Assembly: GCA_030533445.1 (NCBI GenBank)
Contig: CM060078.1
Span: forward strand, 20,980,591 to 21,044,590
Source: Cyprinodon diabolis
Taxonomy: Eukaryota; Chordata; Actinopteri; Cyprinodontiformes; Cyprinodontidae
DNA length: 64,000 nucleotides
Direction: 5' to 3'
Shown in pieces: positions 10,601 to 25,600 of the stretch. The translations under genes were made by a program, and so were the position numbers. How positions within the stretch are numbered: position 1 is the first letter of the stretch; each line of letters opens with the position of its first letter. The notes under the pieces are model-generated. The model did not search any database. It saw only the letters and a program-made list of their open reading frames with translations, and was not told the DNA's origin.

Positions 10601-13600
10601 GGAGTGATGTTCCTAACTTAACAGTTGCTGTTTTGGTTTTGGCTGCATAGTAGCTCCCAGCTGGACCTGAAAAAGCCCACTCCTTATTTTTATCTCAGGG
10701 CTGTTTTTAATCATGATAGAAGAGGCGCCTTCTTTGTTTATGTTCAGAAATGTTTTTATTTATTTTTTACCATCATTATCTTTTTATGGCAATATTTCTA
10801 AGTTAGCCCTCCATTTTAATAATCAGTTCTGATCTTTTTAGATCAATTTTATCACTATTTTCTATTATCTTCTGCCATGTTTGGGGGTAGCAACTTCTCT
10901 GATGTCGGTTAATTGGGTCTGATCCTGCATCCACTTCCTCTGAAGGTCCCTATTTTTTGCTAACATTGCTATTACAACCTACATCCGTTTATTCTTAGTT
11001 ATTTTGTAGCTTTAGCATTCCAAAAATAACTTGCTACTATGGTGAAAGGTTAACATTACTATGGTTTGATAAGGAACTTATTCATTTGCTTGATTTTTGT
11101 AAAAGAAACTTTAACCCCACCGAGCTAAATATCTGATATGATTAAATTCTAATGTTGAATTAAACATTTATTCTAAGTGCTCACATACCATTTCAATGTA
11201 TAATGCATACACAATGTTTAATTATCTTTTTGATTCATTTTGTTTCAATTAGATATGTATCAATATCTTTTTTATATGTCGGATTGTGGCTCATTTTATA
11301 AATAAACCACTAAGAAAAAAAATAAAGGATATAATATGAAGTAACAAAAATTAAAATCATCCATAAAGTCTTCACTGACATTTTTTTTATTATTGCATAT
11401 AGGGAAAGTATTTTATAAGAAGATGACTTTATCTTTTTCTAAGGTTTCTTTTATTATTGATGTGGTAATGACTCTTTTTAGTCATTTACAGATTTTTGAA
11501 ACGATCAACCAGTAAGACTATATATGTATGTAGTTAGCTATACAGTTTTTAGCTCTATTCAGCTTTAGTTATAGAAACATTTCTCTCAGTATTTAAAGAA
11601 ATTAGGGACTCTGGCAGTGTTTATCTACTCTTAAATTGTTTTTTTAAATTTCAATACTTTAATGAAATTTAGAATATCAAATTTAATGCTGAGACTTATG
11701 ACTTGGTTTGTGGGGTTTTATAATAACCACAAAAGCTTTTTATTTGTTAAATGCAGCAAAAGAAACCTAAGGGACCTAAAACGGATTCTTGTGGTTTTCT
11801 ATATTCTCAGACCTTTTTAAAAAGAGACTTTTAGGAGCTAAATTACTTCTCCTTTTTTCCTTTTTTAAAGCTAACTGCAGTGGTTTCTTTTATGATCTTA
11901 TTCCAAATTTCAAAGTTCTACGTAAGCGACTAAAATAGGGGAATATGTCGCGGCCACAAGTTTCTGTTATTTTAGTTATTGAGTATTCTGTCTGTAATTT
12001 TCTCTTGACAAATTGATTAATGGAATAAAGACACATTCTACTGCTACTGAATACTTCAGTTAATGATCATTTGGTTTCTAAATAATTGATTTAAGATTAA
12101 TCACGATCAATAATTTTAACATTTTTCAGGTCTTGTATATACCTTTATACTAACATTTTTATGCTACTCACAAACCGTAAAGAATTTTGTGAAAAAAAAA
12201 TGTTTCCTTTAGTATAATCCTTGCTAATTATGTAGCGGAAATGTATCCAATAATTGTTTTTTTATGTTATTTTCATATTGAAATTTGGGAAATTTAATTC
12301 ATATTCTTAATATTTATTTGATAGAAAATTACTTTTTAGGCTCCAATCGACAAATTAATATATTCCTAATGAGGGAGGTTTTGTTTTTTACATCAACTCT
12401 ACATTTGTGTTCTCTGTTTATTCAACCATAATTTATTTGCTTCCACTTAAAGGAATAGTACACCCAAAACATGATTAGCCTTCATTTTCTACTCACCCCA
12501 TGCTGAACAACACTCTGGAGTACTTTTTTGATATCTCAAATGCATCTGGAGATCTGGGAGGCTTCTTGCTGTCTGCTGACATTCAAATAATGGAGGTTAT
12601 GGTGCCCGAGGCAGAAAGGTCCATAAAAGTCCACAAAAAACGCGTCAATATTCCTCCATACTGCTTGTCCAATGTATTCCAAGTGTCCTGAGTTGGTAGC
12701 GTCCATAATTTACTCGAAACAAAGTCATTTAGAATGTTTTTAGAGCATAAACAGTAGTGTATAGGATTTCCTAAAAGCGCGCTCACGAGTCTACGGAAAA
12801 CGCGGCAGACAAAACCAGATGAAAGTGCGCATTAAGCGTCTGCTCTGCCGATAATGCAAGCGTAGAAGAAGAAATGTGCTGTTTACCTGTGCAAAGAAAG
12901 AAACAACGAAAGAAAAATGTCTGAGGACTTCAGTGTTGAGGAAGAGCATGAGTTCTTTGCCGAGCTGAATGCGCACTTTCGTCCGGTTTGGTCTGCCGCG
13001 GTTTCCGTAGGCTCGTGAACTCGCAGGCGCGAATCAGTTTCTAAAGTCTAAAAAAATAAAAAATACTTCTTCTTCTTCTTCCTCAAAAACTTCTTTTTTA
13101 CAGACTTAAAAACTTCTAAAGACGAGGGAAAAAATATTGATACATTAAAAAGCACAATATCTTCATATGCTGATATATTGACATTTAAAAACACCATATC
13201 AATCTCTTTTACTAATGAAATATTGCTATATGTCATCGTTATGCTACGAAATCCCCCGAAAATTCACAAAATTTTGCCATATTTTTATATGTTGATATAT
13301 TGACGCGGTATCGATCTATTTTACTAACAAAATCTCACAAGAATTTGCCAAATATCATGAGTTTGTAACAGAACGATGAAATTTCACGAGATTTTGAAAG
13401 TAAAATAGATCGATACCACGTTTTTAAAAATCAATTTGATAACAGCATATGAAAATATATTTGAGTATATTATTTTTCAAACTGTCAGAAATGGATAACA
13501 AAACTGCTATTTTCAATTACTACGTGTTTTTGTCCAGCTTTAACATCTGTATCGATATCGGTTATCGGCTACATGAGTTTTAAAATATCGGCATATCGGA

Positions 13601-16600
13601 TATCGGCCAAAATCCCAATATCGTGCATCCCTAACATTTATAACTTTTAAGCTTATTCTTCAATTAAATTTGCCGTAATGTTAACTTTTTGTCTTTGATA
13701 CTTGAGAAAATTTCCCCCAAAAATATTTTGATTGTTAATGATTTAAAGTTTAAAAGCTCACTGAAAAGCAATGTTTTTTTTAATGTTTTTATTCTTAAAA
13801 ATGACACCAAATGTAACATCAGGGGGTAAAACAATAGGTGCTTAAAGCAGAGAGTAAATGTGGCCGCCTCCAGTTCATCCGTCAGTTGTTTTTTTCTTCT
13901 GCTGCTTTGTCAAAAAGCAGAATTGACTGAAATGGTGCGAATCCAACGTGTGAAACGAATACTGCATACCAGTAAATGCGAGTGTGGACTTTCACCCTGC
14001 TATTCTGAATACAGCTGCCTCCACTGGTTTCCTGCCTCCACTGGTTTATTTACACACCTGTTACACAAAGAAACACGAGCACAAAAATTATCCTGCAAAA
14101 AAAATGAAACTGTATTGTGGAACTGATGGCTGTTTTTCCTGCTAAATTAGGATTATATACTTAATTACATGAGATGATGCTAAGATTCGACGTATGATGT
14201 ACTCAGCTCTTAACAAGCAGAGTCCTATCTCTTGTGCTTCTACCTGAAAATCAATAATTGTGACTCTTAAGCAAGAAGAGATGCTTTTATTAGCATTTGG
14301 ACTCAGTAAAAGGAAACAGAGCCAACCTCAGTCTGAAGATAAGAGTATCTATTGGCTGATACGTCTTAAAGATTAGTTAAAAGGGTTACAGTCATCTAAA
14401 AAATGTTCTGAACATATTGGAAAGAAGAGATGCTTTATTTATTAAAAGCATTAGTATTTTGAAGGTTTGGAGCCAAGTATTTTGATTTGCTCCTGACTGC
14501 TGAAGTAAGAGGATATACCGCTGTTCGATTCAGAAAGCTCTTACGTCTCCAAAAGGAAGATTATAGCAGCTTGTGAGTCGGTTAAAGGACTAAAAGGTCT
14601 CATAAGAATGAAACACGCAAAATAATCAGCCGTGCGACACGGAATCCGAGCAAGTTTGCCACAAAACTGGACCTCAGGTTGTTAAATGCCCAATGATATA
14701 TGATCAGAGAAACTACAGCGAGTTCTTGCCTCTGATTATATAAAAAGTGTCTACCTCTACGATGATAATAATAAAAAAACAGAAGCTGCCTAGCATCAAA
14801 CAATGCATTATGATGGTCGCTGCTACACTCCTCAAAATCTTGAGACTGGGAAAGAGAATCTTAAGGCTTTAGATTCAAAAAGAAAATACAGACACGTGAG
14901 AAAAGTAGAGCGGGCTATGTGGTTTCAGCCGTTTTCCCTTGTAACACCGCAGCCCAGTAAACCTGTTTGACAACAGACATCTACAAACACTAGGAGCTCT
15001 ACCTTCCTGCAGTTTCACCTAGCCTTAATACCATTAAATATTATTATTATGTTAGTAATGAATCAACAAGTACAAGTGGGTTTTTTTCATTTTGTTCTCG
15101 CAAGTGATTTTATAACAAGTATAGTTCTTATTATAGGGATTAATCCAGAGCTGCGACTAGCGATTAATTTTTTTGCTTAATGATCAAAGGTTCCTTAAAG
15201 AAAAATTTTTACCAAATTAAATGTTTCCACTTGAGGAGTTCTGGATTCAGCATATTGATGGAAGAAAAAGGTTATTTTTTGCTTAAATGCAAAATATTTA
15301 CATTTTTTATTTTTATGATTATTGCTATAAGTGGGTTGCTCTGTCCACTAAAAGCATGTTTTACAATCTCTACACTCCATTTAACGTTTCATCAAATACT
15401 GAAATATTTGATTATTATTTCAATAATTATCAAATATTAATATCAAATATTAAGATTAGATTAAGCTGTCTTAAATGTCATTTATAAAATATTTCCTATC
15501 ATATTACTTTTTGCTTCATACTCCTGTTCCCTCTTTTGCGTTTTGAAGCTTAAATCACGACCTGGTTGGGGGTAGTTTGAATTTTTCGATGGTCTTTAGT
15601 TTTTAAGCAGAAGTATTCGCAAACCCAACAAAAACATTAAAAGCAGCTGAACTGAACATTCCAGTGTAAGGAACTGTGAATGCTGGATTAAACCATGCTC
15701 CCAACTTTATAGGAACAGTTTAGGGAGTGCCCCTTCCTTCCTTCTCCTACGTCAAGGTGTCAGCCAGGTGTCTAAAGTCGAGGATGAGAGAGTTTAATCT
15801 AGATGAGCCAGATCTTCTTGTCAAACATCAGTCAAAGACCTTACAGATACAACTGTGGAAAAATCTCTGCCAAAACGTGCTTCTAAACCTTGTGGACAAC
15901 CTTCCCAGAAGAGTTGAAGCCGTTAGAGCTGCAAAGGGAGGACTGACACTGCATTGAAACCTATGGAATAGGAAACAGAATCAGCTGTTTGAAAAGATCT
16001 CCAAGGAAGAAATGTTTGAAAATGATTCCCAGTGTTCAGTATGGTGGATGACCCATGATGCAGTGGGGCCTAATTATCTTTAACTGCCATTCAGGGCCTT
16101 GTTGTAGCGCTTGGCATCGGGAATTAGGACAATTTGTATAGAAAACTGGTAACATATACCTGTACCTTTCTCTTTAATAGGGATGCAATGAGTGGATAGT
16201 AGATTTTCATCTTTTATCATAATTGTTTTATACACATAAAACAAAATTTCATTTTGTACAGGTTTCAGACAGTGAATGAGCACCAGCTTGAAAAATTCTT
16301 TGTCTACCATCTGTCCAAGAAAACCAGTCGTGTTTTTTTCTCTTTTGGCTTTGTGTATTCGCTGGAGTGTATTACTGTGTTTCTGTCTTTGAGAGCCTGT
16401 TTTGTTCCCGAACCAGGAAGTATTAAAAGTGTTGCTTGTAGAGATGAAACGTTGCTCATGAGATTGTTTTTGAAATTTTTATGAAAATAGACCTGTTGGG
16501 GAGGCGGGGTAAAAAGTGATGGTTCTGCATGACGTTGGATTTGCATGAATGTGCTGGTGTAGAAACATGTTGTTTTTATTGGGAACATGGCTTTCTGCAT

Positions 16601-19600
16601 AAACTCTTCATTTCAGAAGAACTATCCAACTCAAGACTTTTAGTAAATGGCAAAAAAAAAAAAACTCTTAATTCCTCAGCATTTTTCTTTCCTCTTAGTT
16701 CAGTTTTGCAGCTTCCTGCACGCGCTGATTTTTATCACCGGGCAGGAAATTCACCCTCAACGGTTTAATTCGCACCGATTTTTACCTGATTTCAATATTT
16801 TGATATTATTTGCCTAAAATACACTTTGTGTGTAGTTTTATTTTTTCTTTTTTTTTTTTTTTTCTTTTTTTTAGGTTCACAGAGGTCCCCATCCCCCCCA
16901 ACTTTATTGCTGAGCATTTACAACATCTTCACCCCTCTGTTTTCATTCAGGTAGCTGGGGTATAGTTTCCCTGTGAGACAGACACAGAGAGAGACAGTCC
17001 TGGACCACACACTCCCAACACCCTACCCACCCTTCTCCCACAAAGACATGCATAGCAAAAACCGTAAGTTAAGCTCCTCTCCTCTCCTCAGTCCCCCTAA
17101 ATCCTCCACCCACACACCGACAGACTTGTGATTAGTTATATTTCCCCCCTCCCACTCTTTCTGGACCATTTAAGCTCAAAGATTCTGATCAGATTTGGTT
17201 CAAAAGAGATTCATCATTGTGGGCCTTAGTTTGATTTTCATTAGTAAGGTGGCTTTCATCAGACAAACATATTTATGATGGCGGTGGGCATGTTGCTAAT
17301 TAGAGAAAAGTGCAGAAAGTTGAATTGGAGACAGTTTTCAGGAACGACACACTTCTGCTCTCTGCTGTGCTACAAAAGCAGCCATCTGGATGGAAATCGG
17401 CAATAAAGACATTACAATTCTTTCAGTTTTATTTAGTTGTTGCTTGTTAATAAAGAAGAAAAATGTACTTCTAATGTACCTAATAGGTTTGCATGATTGC
17501 AGTGCCATGCAAAGGTGGTCATATATGAGATAAGTGTGAATACAAACATATGCGTAGGTGTGGAAAGTCCTGCAAATGTATTTGTTCCTGGTTTCATATG
17601 TGACAATACAAGTTTAGAAGTTACACTTTTGCAACAATATAATTACACATTTCATATTTAGGTACCGATCAAAAACGTATGTTTGTATGGTTGTAGATTC
17701 ACTCTTGTGAATTTGCGATTTATTCTCTTAAATTTCAATTCAGATTTTTACAAATGAAACACCTGATGTCACGTGTATGTATTTGTTCACAACAAGGAAC
17801 AAATGCAAATCTTGAATTAACATTTATTGGCTTACATTTAAACAAGTAAACACCTACATATATGTTTTAATTGGCAGCCATCTTTCTCCGTATTCATGCC
17901 CCTTGAACTTTGTGTCTTTCAATATTTTGCTACATTACAACCGTAATATCTTCTATGGACAAATTCAAAGTAGTACAATATTTTTAAGGAAGTGACGTTA
18001 AACAGAGTTTTTATTTTTTGGGAAGGTGACCATCCGAAACATTAGGGATGTCTTTGTGTTTACCTCCCTTTACTTTGATACCCCTAATTAAACTTTAGGA
18101 GACTTGTGTAGCCTACTGTAATTGTTTTAGGTAGGTCTATCTAGATGCTGACTCCTTTTGTACATTTGTTTTAGTAAAAGAGTAAGACGCATTCAGGTTG
18201 AAGAGAAAGCATCTGTGAACTTATTTTATTTAGTTCCTCAGTTAGACTTTGACTAGGCCATTTAATATGCGGATGTGCCTTAATCTGATCCAGCTCAGTT
18301 GCTGTCCTGTTATCCTAATAGTGATCTTATAATGACCTCAGCTGGTCTGTTGTCTTCTTAGTTTTATTTTGAGTGTCAGAGTAAAGGAATCATTCCACAC
18401 AATGAGTCAGAATATGTAAGAAGTCAAATGGCTATGAATAATTCTTCCATAGCTCTCCATAATGAGCGTCTGATCAGTGTTTTCCTTATATTTTTCATTT
18501 CTCTGTACAACTTCATGTTAAGTTTTTTTTTTTTTTTCTCTCTTCTCGTCGTGTTTTAGAGAAGCGACACAGCTCCCCGATCCCCTCCAGGAGCCCGCTT
18601 GTTCCCATGAAGCCCAAAGCGCCTGCCGTGGCCCCCAGCCCAGGGGACACGCTTGCATTCAGGGTCCCCAAAGATTACCCTCACTCCCGCTTCAACAAGG
18701 CACCGCTCGCCGTCTACCCACCAAAGGGGGCGCGGAACAAGACCTGGTTTGTGCATGCTTCCTTTATTTATTTATTTTTTTGTATGATTTCAGTGTGAGT
18801 CACTCTGACTTTTTAGAACAGGCACCTTTTGCTCCTTCTAAATGATACATTTTCCTGTATTTTAATGCTGGTTCCAACCTCTCCTTTCCCCCTCCCAGCG
18901 TATCGTTACCTGTCGTCAGCTTGGAGAAGATGCCCTGTCTGAACCGAGCAGACTCGGCATCGCACGTGCGCCTCAACTCCTCCTCCTCTTCATCCTCATC
19001 CACGCTCTCTCCGCTAAAATCTTCCTCCTTCGCCCCACCAGCCTCCCAGCGCTCCAACGAAAAGCTCGTCAATGGCCGCGCCAGCGCCGGCCCCTCAACA
19101 CCGCGCTCCATCACGCCTCCCTCCTCCCTGGATAGGCGGCCGAGCCCCGCGCGATCCCCCCTAGAGAGACGGGGGTCGTCAACGCCGTCGCCCTCCCCTA
19201 TGGACAGGAAGCCCTCCCTCCCGCCGTCGCCCTCTCACAGATCCGTTGCTCTGCCAACGTTGTCGTCGCTCTCGCCCATGGAGAAGAAGCAACAAAACGG
19301 CACTAAGGCGCCTGCTAGGCCGCACAAGAGAGTCTCAGGTGAGTCAATATGGAGTAAAAATTAGCTTCAACTTTTTAAACAAGTTTAGAAAAAATTGATT
19401 AACATTTCTGTTTATCTCTCAATGTAAAATTAGGACAGTAATGGTGGTATTTTTAATCTCTCTGATTTACTGCTGTAAAAGCTGTTTATCTAAAGAACCC
19501 CCCCCCAACTACCGTATCTCCACATATTTATCAGCTTATGATTCTGCACCTCCTCCTTGTTTTCTCTGACATTTTAACACTCTGAGGAGTATTTCCTACA

Positions 19601-22600
19601 TTCTCTCCTCTCCTGTCTGCTTGTTTTGCTCTTTATCAGGCTCCTCCGTCTAGTCAGTGTAAACTGTGTGTGTGAGTGAGAGCATGTGAGTTTGTTGATA
19701 TCTCTGGTTTGCTGCTGCGCAGATCTGACCTGTTGTCCGGTGCAGCAAACACAGAAAGATTACGGGGATTATAAAACAGGCCAGGACAAGATTACAGCCT
19801 TCTCAGAGCAACAGTTTAAGATTGGCCAGTTAGTTTGTGCAGAGAAACATAACTTATTTGTAGGCTTCATAAGCAGATAGAAGCTTTAGGCTGTAAAAGC
19901 ATTGATGCACATTTGCATCAAAGTTATTCCAAACAAAAAAAAATAAATCAGTATTTTATTTGTCCAGAATTTGCACGTTTTTTTAAAAAAGCTTTGCAAA
20001 CCTAATCATGTTTTTAGCTTTGGTTATTTTTAATGACACGGTCCATGTATCTCTGCATCTACATCTCTGTATTCTATTTGAATAGATTGAATTAAACACT
20101 TGTGAGATTTATGGAGATGTGTGATACTTTCAACATCAGCATCTCTCTGAAATTATGCTTTGGAAGCTATTACTCTCTTTTACGCTAAAGTACGATATGT
20201 TGACATTGTTCTTGAGAAGAACTCCCCTTCTAAAATGAAGCTAAACAGAATTACAGTGGTGTTTTTTACAAAAAGGGTCAAGAGAGGTTTACAAAGTTAG
20301 CACCATCTGTGTCGTCTGCATGTTTTATATGTAGAAACATTCATTTTTAATTTTCAGATCACTAAAAATGATGAGTGGAGTTGGATCCAAAAGTTTTGGG
20401 CAACTGTTTAAAAATTCAACCACACACGCACTCAAACATAGTTATTTGCACCATTACTTTCACAGTGCCTGGCTATGTGTGTGTGAGGTTGGACAGGGCC
20501 ATAACTCTGCAACGGATTGGTCCATTTGAACGAATTATACGCCAATCAAATTGTTAGAGCAAGTAGAATGTATTTAGATTCAGGTGACAATGATTGTCAG
20601 TAGTTTCAGCCAATCAGAGCCACCCAAAAACAGTCTGTTAGCTTGGTCACGCTCCTGGATTGGGGGCTTTTAAAGGCTACTTCATGATGCTAAAGACCTG
20701 CGGATACGCCCAAAGTGTTTTTATCTTTTGCAATAGAGATTACTCTGAACCAAACACATGTGGATTTACCCATAATACAGTTTTCATGGAGAAGCAGCAA
20801 AGGTAAGAGATATTCTAACCGCTAGTTTCAGGCTCAGCGGTTTCATCTCTTGCTGTTTAATGGCCTGTATCTCTGCAATGCTTTGGTTCAGAGGAAAGTG
20901 AATCACATGACTCGATTCTACTGAGACTCAACTTTGATTTGATGTGTATTTTGTGGTGGGCCGATGCAGGTTTGTGGCTGTGGAGACAGAAGATCTATTG
21001 GGCCGTGTATTGACATTTTACATCTCTAATGTCATTTCAGTATAACTTTAGTTGTGTTTTGCACATTTTAAAAAGGTTTGTAGCCTAGATTCTACCTAGA
21101 TTCTAGATTCTATCTAGATGATACTTTGCAGTTCTTTGTAATGAATGCATTGTTTATCATGCATTAATTACAAACAGCCTAAAGTTTCTTTATCACTGGC
21201 TTTATCACTGTTGTTGTTGAGTAACTATGACAAGGTTCAAGGCTTAGTGTTTGAGCCTTGTTCCAAGTAAGTCATTTTTTTTATTAATCTGGACTTTTTC
21301 TTGTTCTAACTACGGTAGTTTGTGCAAAAGGTAAGCTTTGAAAACTTGAAACCAACGCTATAGATAAGCTCACCTAGCTGACGTGAAGATGCTCTGACAT
21401 CTTAAATGCATTTTTCTTTGACACACAGAAAACAAAGTCAAAGCAGTCAGATTTGTTGAAAGTATAGTTTTTATTCTTTCTTCCTCAATCAGGATCCTGT
21501 CAGCCTGCCAAGATGTCCTGTCAGAACAATTAGTCACCACATGAATCACTTGCTCAGGTTGATTCGTTTGATGCTGAAAGTGCACTCTGCGTTCTCACGC
21601 AGAATCCTAGCATCTGGCCTCTAAAACTAATTCTGAACGACGGAAACAAACAAGGTTGATAGGGATGATTTGCACGAGTAGGAAAGCACAATCCACCATC
21701 ATAAAGAGCTGAATTAGCTCAGTCAGAGCGCTGGAGAACTTTCTCTTGCATCTAATGAGATTTGGTATATGAAGGGAGAAATGAAGCAGTGATGCCTTTT
21801 TTTCCTATTTAATGTAATGTGAGTCTGTGTATTTTACAGGGAGAGTCTTTGATCCTGACAAGCACTGCGGAGTGCCCGACCCTGAGACTAAACGTTCCTG
21901 CACGCGCTCTCTCACCTGCAAGGTAACACAACCCCACAATCACTCCCCCGTCTTCTTTTACACACCCCTCTCTGGGAAAAGGAAGCAGCTAAGCTCTCCA
22001 GCCCTCGTTGCTACGGCTCCTGCGCTTTCCAGCATTACAGGGTCCTCGCTTCTCTTGATGAAGTAATTATAGATGTGAGATGAGGCGACATCATCGTTTA
22101 GCTGTAATACTCTAGAACTGCCCTTTAATTACCTCCACCAAGCTTTACTAATCTTTCTCAAACATACTGGTTATTAAGTAATTAAAGAGCCATCATGTTA
22201 GTGTCTTTGGGTATTTTATTTTTTTTTAAAGAAAGGATTTTATTTTATTATTTTCCAGACATGTTGTTCCTGCCTTGGCTGTAGGGATTTATTTAGAGGA
22301 TCAGAGTAAAGGGGTTGAACACTAATGTCTTTTTCAGATTTCGTTAGTCCTTAATAAAATGTTTTAAACAAAGTGCTGCTGCCTTATTTCAGATCTACCA
22401 TAAAATCGGCAATTACAAGTATAAGGATAAGTAGTGATCCAGCGTCGTCACAGATTAGACCTGCGTATGTTTGAGGATGGTGTTCATTTTGAAAAAGGGA
22501 AAATGAATGAAATCGCTGCTCCGTTGCAGATCTTTCAGCCTCAATTTGGAGCTTCTCTATAAAAAATGAACTCTGAATTCTTCGCTTAGCACCTGTTATT

Positions 22601-25600
22601 TAATTAAATCATAAATACTAAATACTCCCTTTCATTGCTTCCCTTTTATTTTCCCCACATCATCTTTCCTTCATTCCATCTTTATTGATCTTTAATATTT
22701 CTTTTCTTTTTAAAGCAGTGTAAAGGCCTGGAACCGAAAGGTTTTGGAAAGTCTGAAGCTTTTACATGAAGATAGGTTCACACCTTTACCAGAGGTTCAG
22801 ATGCTTAAACTTGCTTTACTTCTCTTAGAAACAGCCGTTTCTCCAATATGGAAGGGCACTCCTTCGTTCCTATTTAAGCTTCGTTTTTAAAGAACGAATC
22901 AAGTTATTTATTCTTAATCTCGGTTAATAATGATGCATTTTTTCAAAACTTGAATAAAAAAAAATAAAATGCTTGTGTGGTAGATCTGGTTTAATTTAAT
23001 AAAGGAAGATTTAAACATAAGTGCAGAACTTGAAGATTTAGTTGTGGTGGAGTTGAAGTCATGATTTTCATCATTAAGCAGATTTAATTTGCAGTTATAT
23101 GCTGCATTAAATCCACATCAGCAGCATTGTTAAAGAAAAACTCAATGGGGCTGTTCTAGTCGCACCATAAGTCATTTTTACAAAAACTTCAGCCTGGCTG
23201 GTGGCTGCTGGGCTCCTTCTGCCGTCAGCAGCGCTTATGAAGAGCAGGGAAGAAGGTGCATTGTTTCTGTGCATCAGCTGGGTTCTAACTACAGCTTCTG
23301 AGATGCTGAACATGATGAAGAACCTGCCTAACCTGGTACCCTGAAACCAAGAGGTCCAGTTAGTCTTCCTGTATGTCCTAATACATTTCTGAGCTGTAGT
23401 CTGATTATTCTTTTAAACATTTAAACATCAATAGTTTTTGTCGATTCATGCATGTTTGAAAAGCTGAGGGTTTAGCAAAGAGTTATTTTTACTCCCCTGA
23501 ACTAATTCATTTGACCCCTCTTTGACAACAAAGCTTGAACCTGCCAGCTAACAGACCAGTTTTGGGTCATCTGAGTAATTGCGATTAAAATTTTTAATCT
23601 GCAAACAGCCTTATTTTTAAACCTAATCTCTAAGGGCTCCACTGGAGTGAACATGCTAAATGCAGCTCTGTTGTTAGTGAGTTCTATCAATAGAGGGTGG
23701 AATGATTTGAATAGCAGTAAACTATTATATTACGCAGGACCTCTTCCATATAAATGGACTGACTTTTAGAGAATTCTAGCCTCCTGCCAGACGTCCGTCT
23801 CACCTGGAGTCATCGGCGTTCTGCTGTCGACCTTGCTCACATAGGATGAACATGAAGACAAAGTGCTCCCTAAGCTCTCTGCTCTGATTTAAATTGGTCA
23901 AGCTGTCACATTCTTATTCTGCGGTCTGGATCGTTAGGAGTGTGATTTATGAACCTCCCGTACCAGTTTAAAGATCCTCTCTGACTTTCAGTACTTTTTT
24001 TTTTGAAGAACCACAATAAAAAAAAAATATATATATATATAGAACAGATTGAAATAAAATTCAAATATTGGGTTTTTATGAGCTTTCATTAAATGCTTTT
24101 CATTAAATGTCAAAATGAATCTAATATATATGAATTTTTAAGTTTTATCATCATATTAGGGAAAATAATGATCACAATATCACAATATGCTAATATTTTG
24201 AGAAGGACCTGTACATTGGTTGATGTCATCAAATACATCTCCATAGAAAAATAGTCATAATTAAGCTGCAAAGATATGTAGCATTCATGTTGGTTGATGT
24301 TACCTGAATGCTTTTTACCCAAAAGAACCAAAAGTACTTTTACAGTAACCTTTGCTGTCCTGGTTCTGCTACAGACTCACTCGTTAACCCAGCGCCGCGC
24401 CGTGCCCGGCCGAAGCAGGCTCTTCGACGAGCTCCTAGCCGAGCACAAGGGCCTGGCTAAGGAGAGGGAGGCTCTGAAGGAGAAGGAGAGGGAAGCGGCG
24501 CTCAGGGGGAAGGAAGGATGCAGTCAGAGCAATGCAGCTCCAGAAACCGCGAGTCCCAGCAAAACCTACTGCCCAGCTGAAAGACCGCTCTCCTCGTTGA
24601 AGCTGCGGCTCGCCAATGCACACATACCAAGGTAAAGCTGCTTGTCATTTATTGATTACTGCATTTAATGATGCCAAAGCTCAATTTAAACCTCCAAAAA
24701 TGTTTGATTGGTCATAAGATCAATAGCAAATACATGTATAAATAGGCGGTGGCCTATACAGTCATAGGGGAGATGTCCCTCAGACAGTCACTAATCTCCT
24801 TCCAGACAGAGGTTATGCCACAAAAGTAATAGCTAGCCCCTCCACTTTTGTTCTTTTTATTGAGGTACTATGTTGCTGTTTGTTTTGAATAAACCCCTCC
24901 TAATACAGTCTAATGTAATAAACACACCCACACTGGAAGGTTTATTGTCTAAACTGTCTGTTATGATGAGTGGAATCCACCCATGTGGAGTGGAAACCAA
25001 ATAGTACTAAAGTGTGTTATTGAGAAGAAGATGTTGCGTTACCATGTTTTACCACCAGGGGTTGCTGTAAAGTTCAAACAAGTAAAAAGAAAGAGAGAGA
25101 AAAGTATAAATGGTCAATGTCGGGGTACTAACTCTTCCACCTCTCCTGTCATTCCGATGCTTCCTCTTCAGAGTTCCGGTTGGCTCCTCTTCCATCTCCA
25201 GTTCGAGTCCTCTGCCTCCAGCAGCGCCTCCTGCCGTAGTTCCTGTGACCGATCCGTCTTCTAACAGCTGGTGGAACGCAGCAGGGGACAGCAGCCGACT
25301 CTCCAGCGACGAGGGAGACCCAGAGAGTCCAGATGACTCTGACAGACCCTCGTTGCATTACTCCAGTCATCATCCGCGGCCTTTAGGGGTAAATATTAAG
25401 ACAATGGATTCAGATATTAGGTTGAAACCTGCCTTTAGATCCAAAGTTTGTATAATGTCTTTCTGAATTCTGCTTTTTATGCATTAATTCTTCTTTTTTT
25501 TTTTAGCTTTTTTTCCTATTTCAATGCATTTATCTCTACTTGCTTGCCGTAGGGTGTCAGGTTGCTCCTTTAACCAGTTTCTCCTGTGTCTCCGTGCAGT

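Larger units (their letters stand above)
7688..18559 (+). other. atxn7l1 intron, 10.9 kb, split zinc finger
   Basis: This intron runs from GTAAGA to TTTTAG and joins the two halves of the zinc finger. It holds old Tc1-like pieces, a GC-richer stretch near 8.86-9.2 kb, a hairpin at 12.78-13.02 kb, an inverted repeat at 13.3-13.43 kb, and the end of a hAT-like element at about 13.5-13.63 kb, each listed separately. The parts at 9.2-12.4, 13.7-15.6 and 16.1-17.9 kb show only AT-rich sequence without recognisable features. The longest reading frame (9392-9799 minus, 135 codons) resembles no known protein. Confidence 0.85.

Noticed and set aside
18607..18609. ATG as an alternative start
   Set aside because: Internal to an exon that joins in frame with the finger exon; no promoter evidence.
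18800..19114. Acidic 104-codon frame on the minus strand
   Set aside because: It is the antisense of the Ser-rich atxn7l1 exon; the acidic run is the reverse of the TCC repeats.
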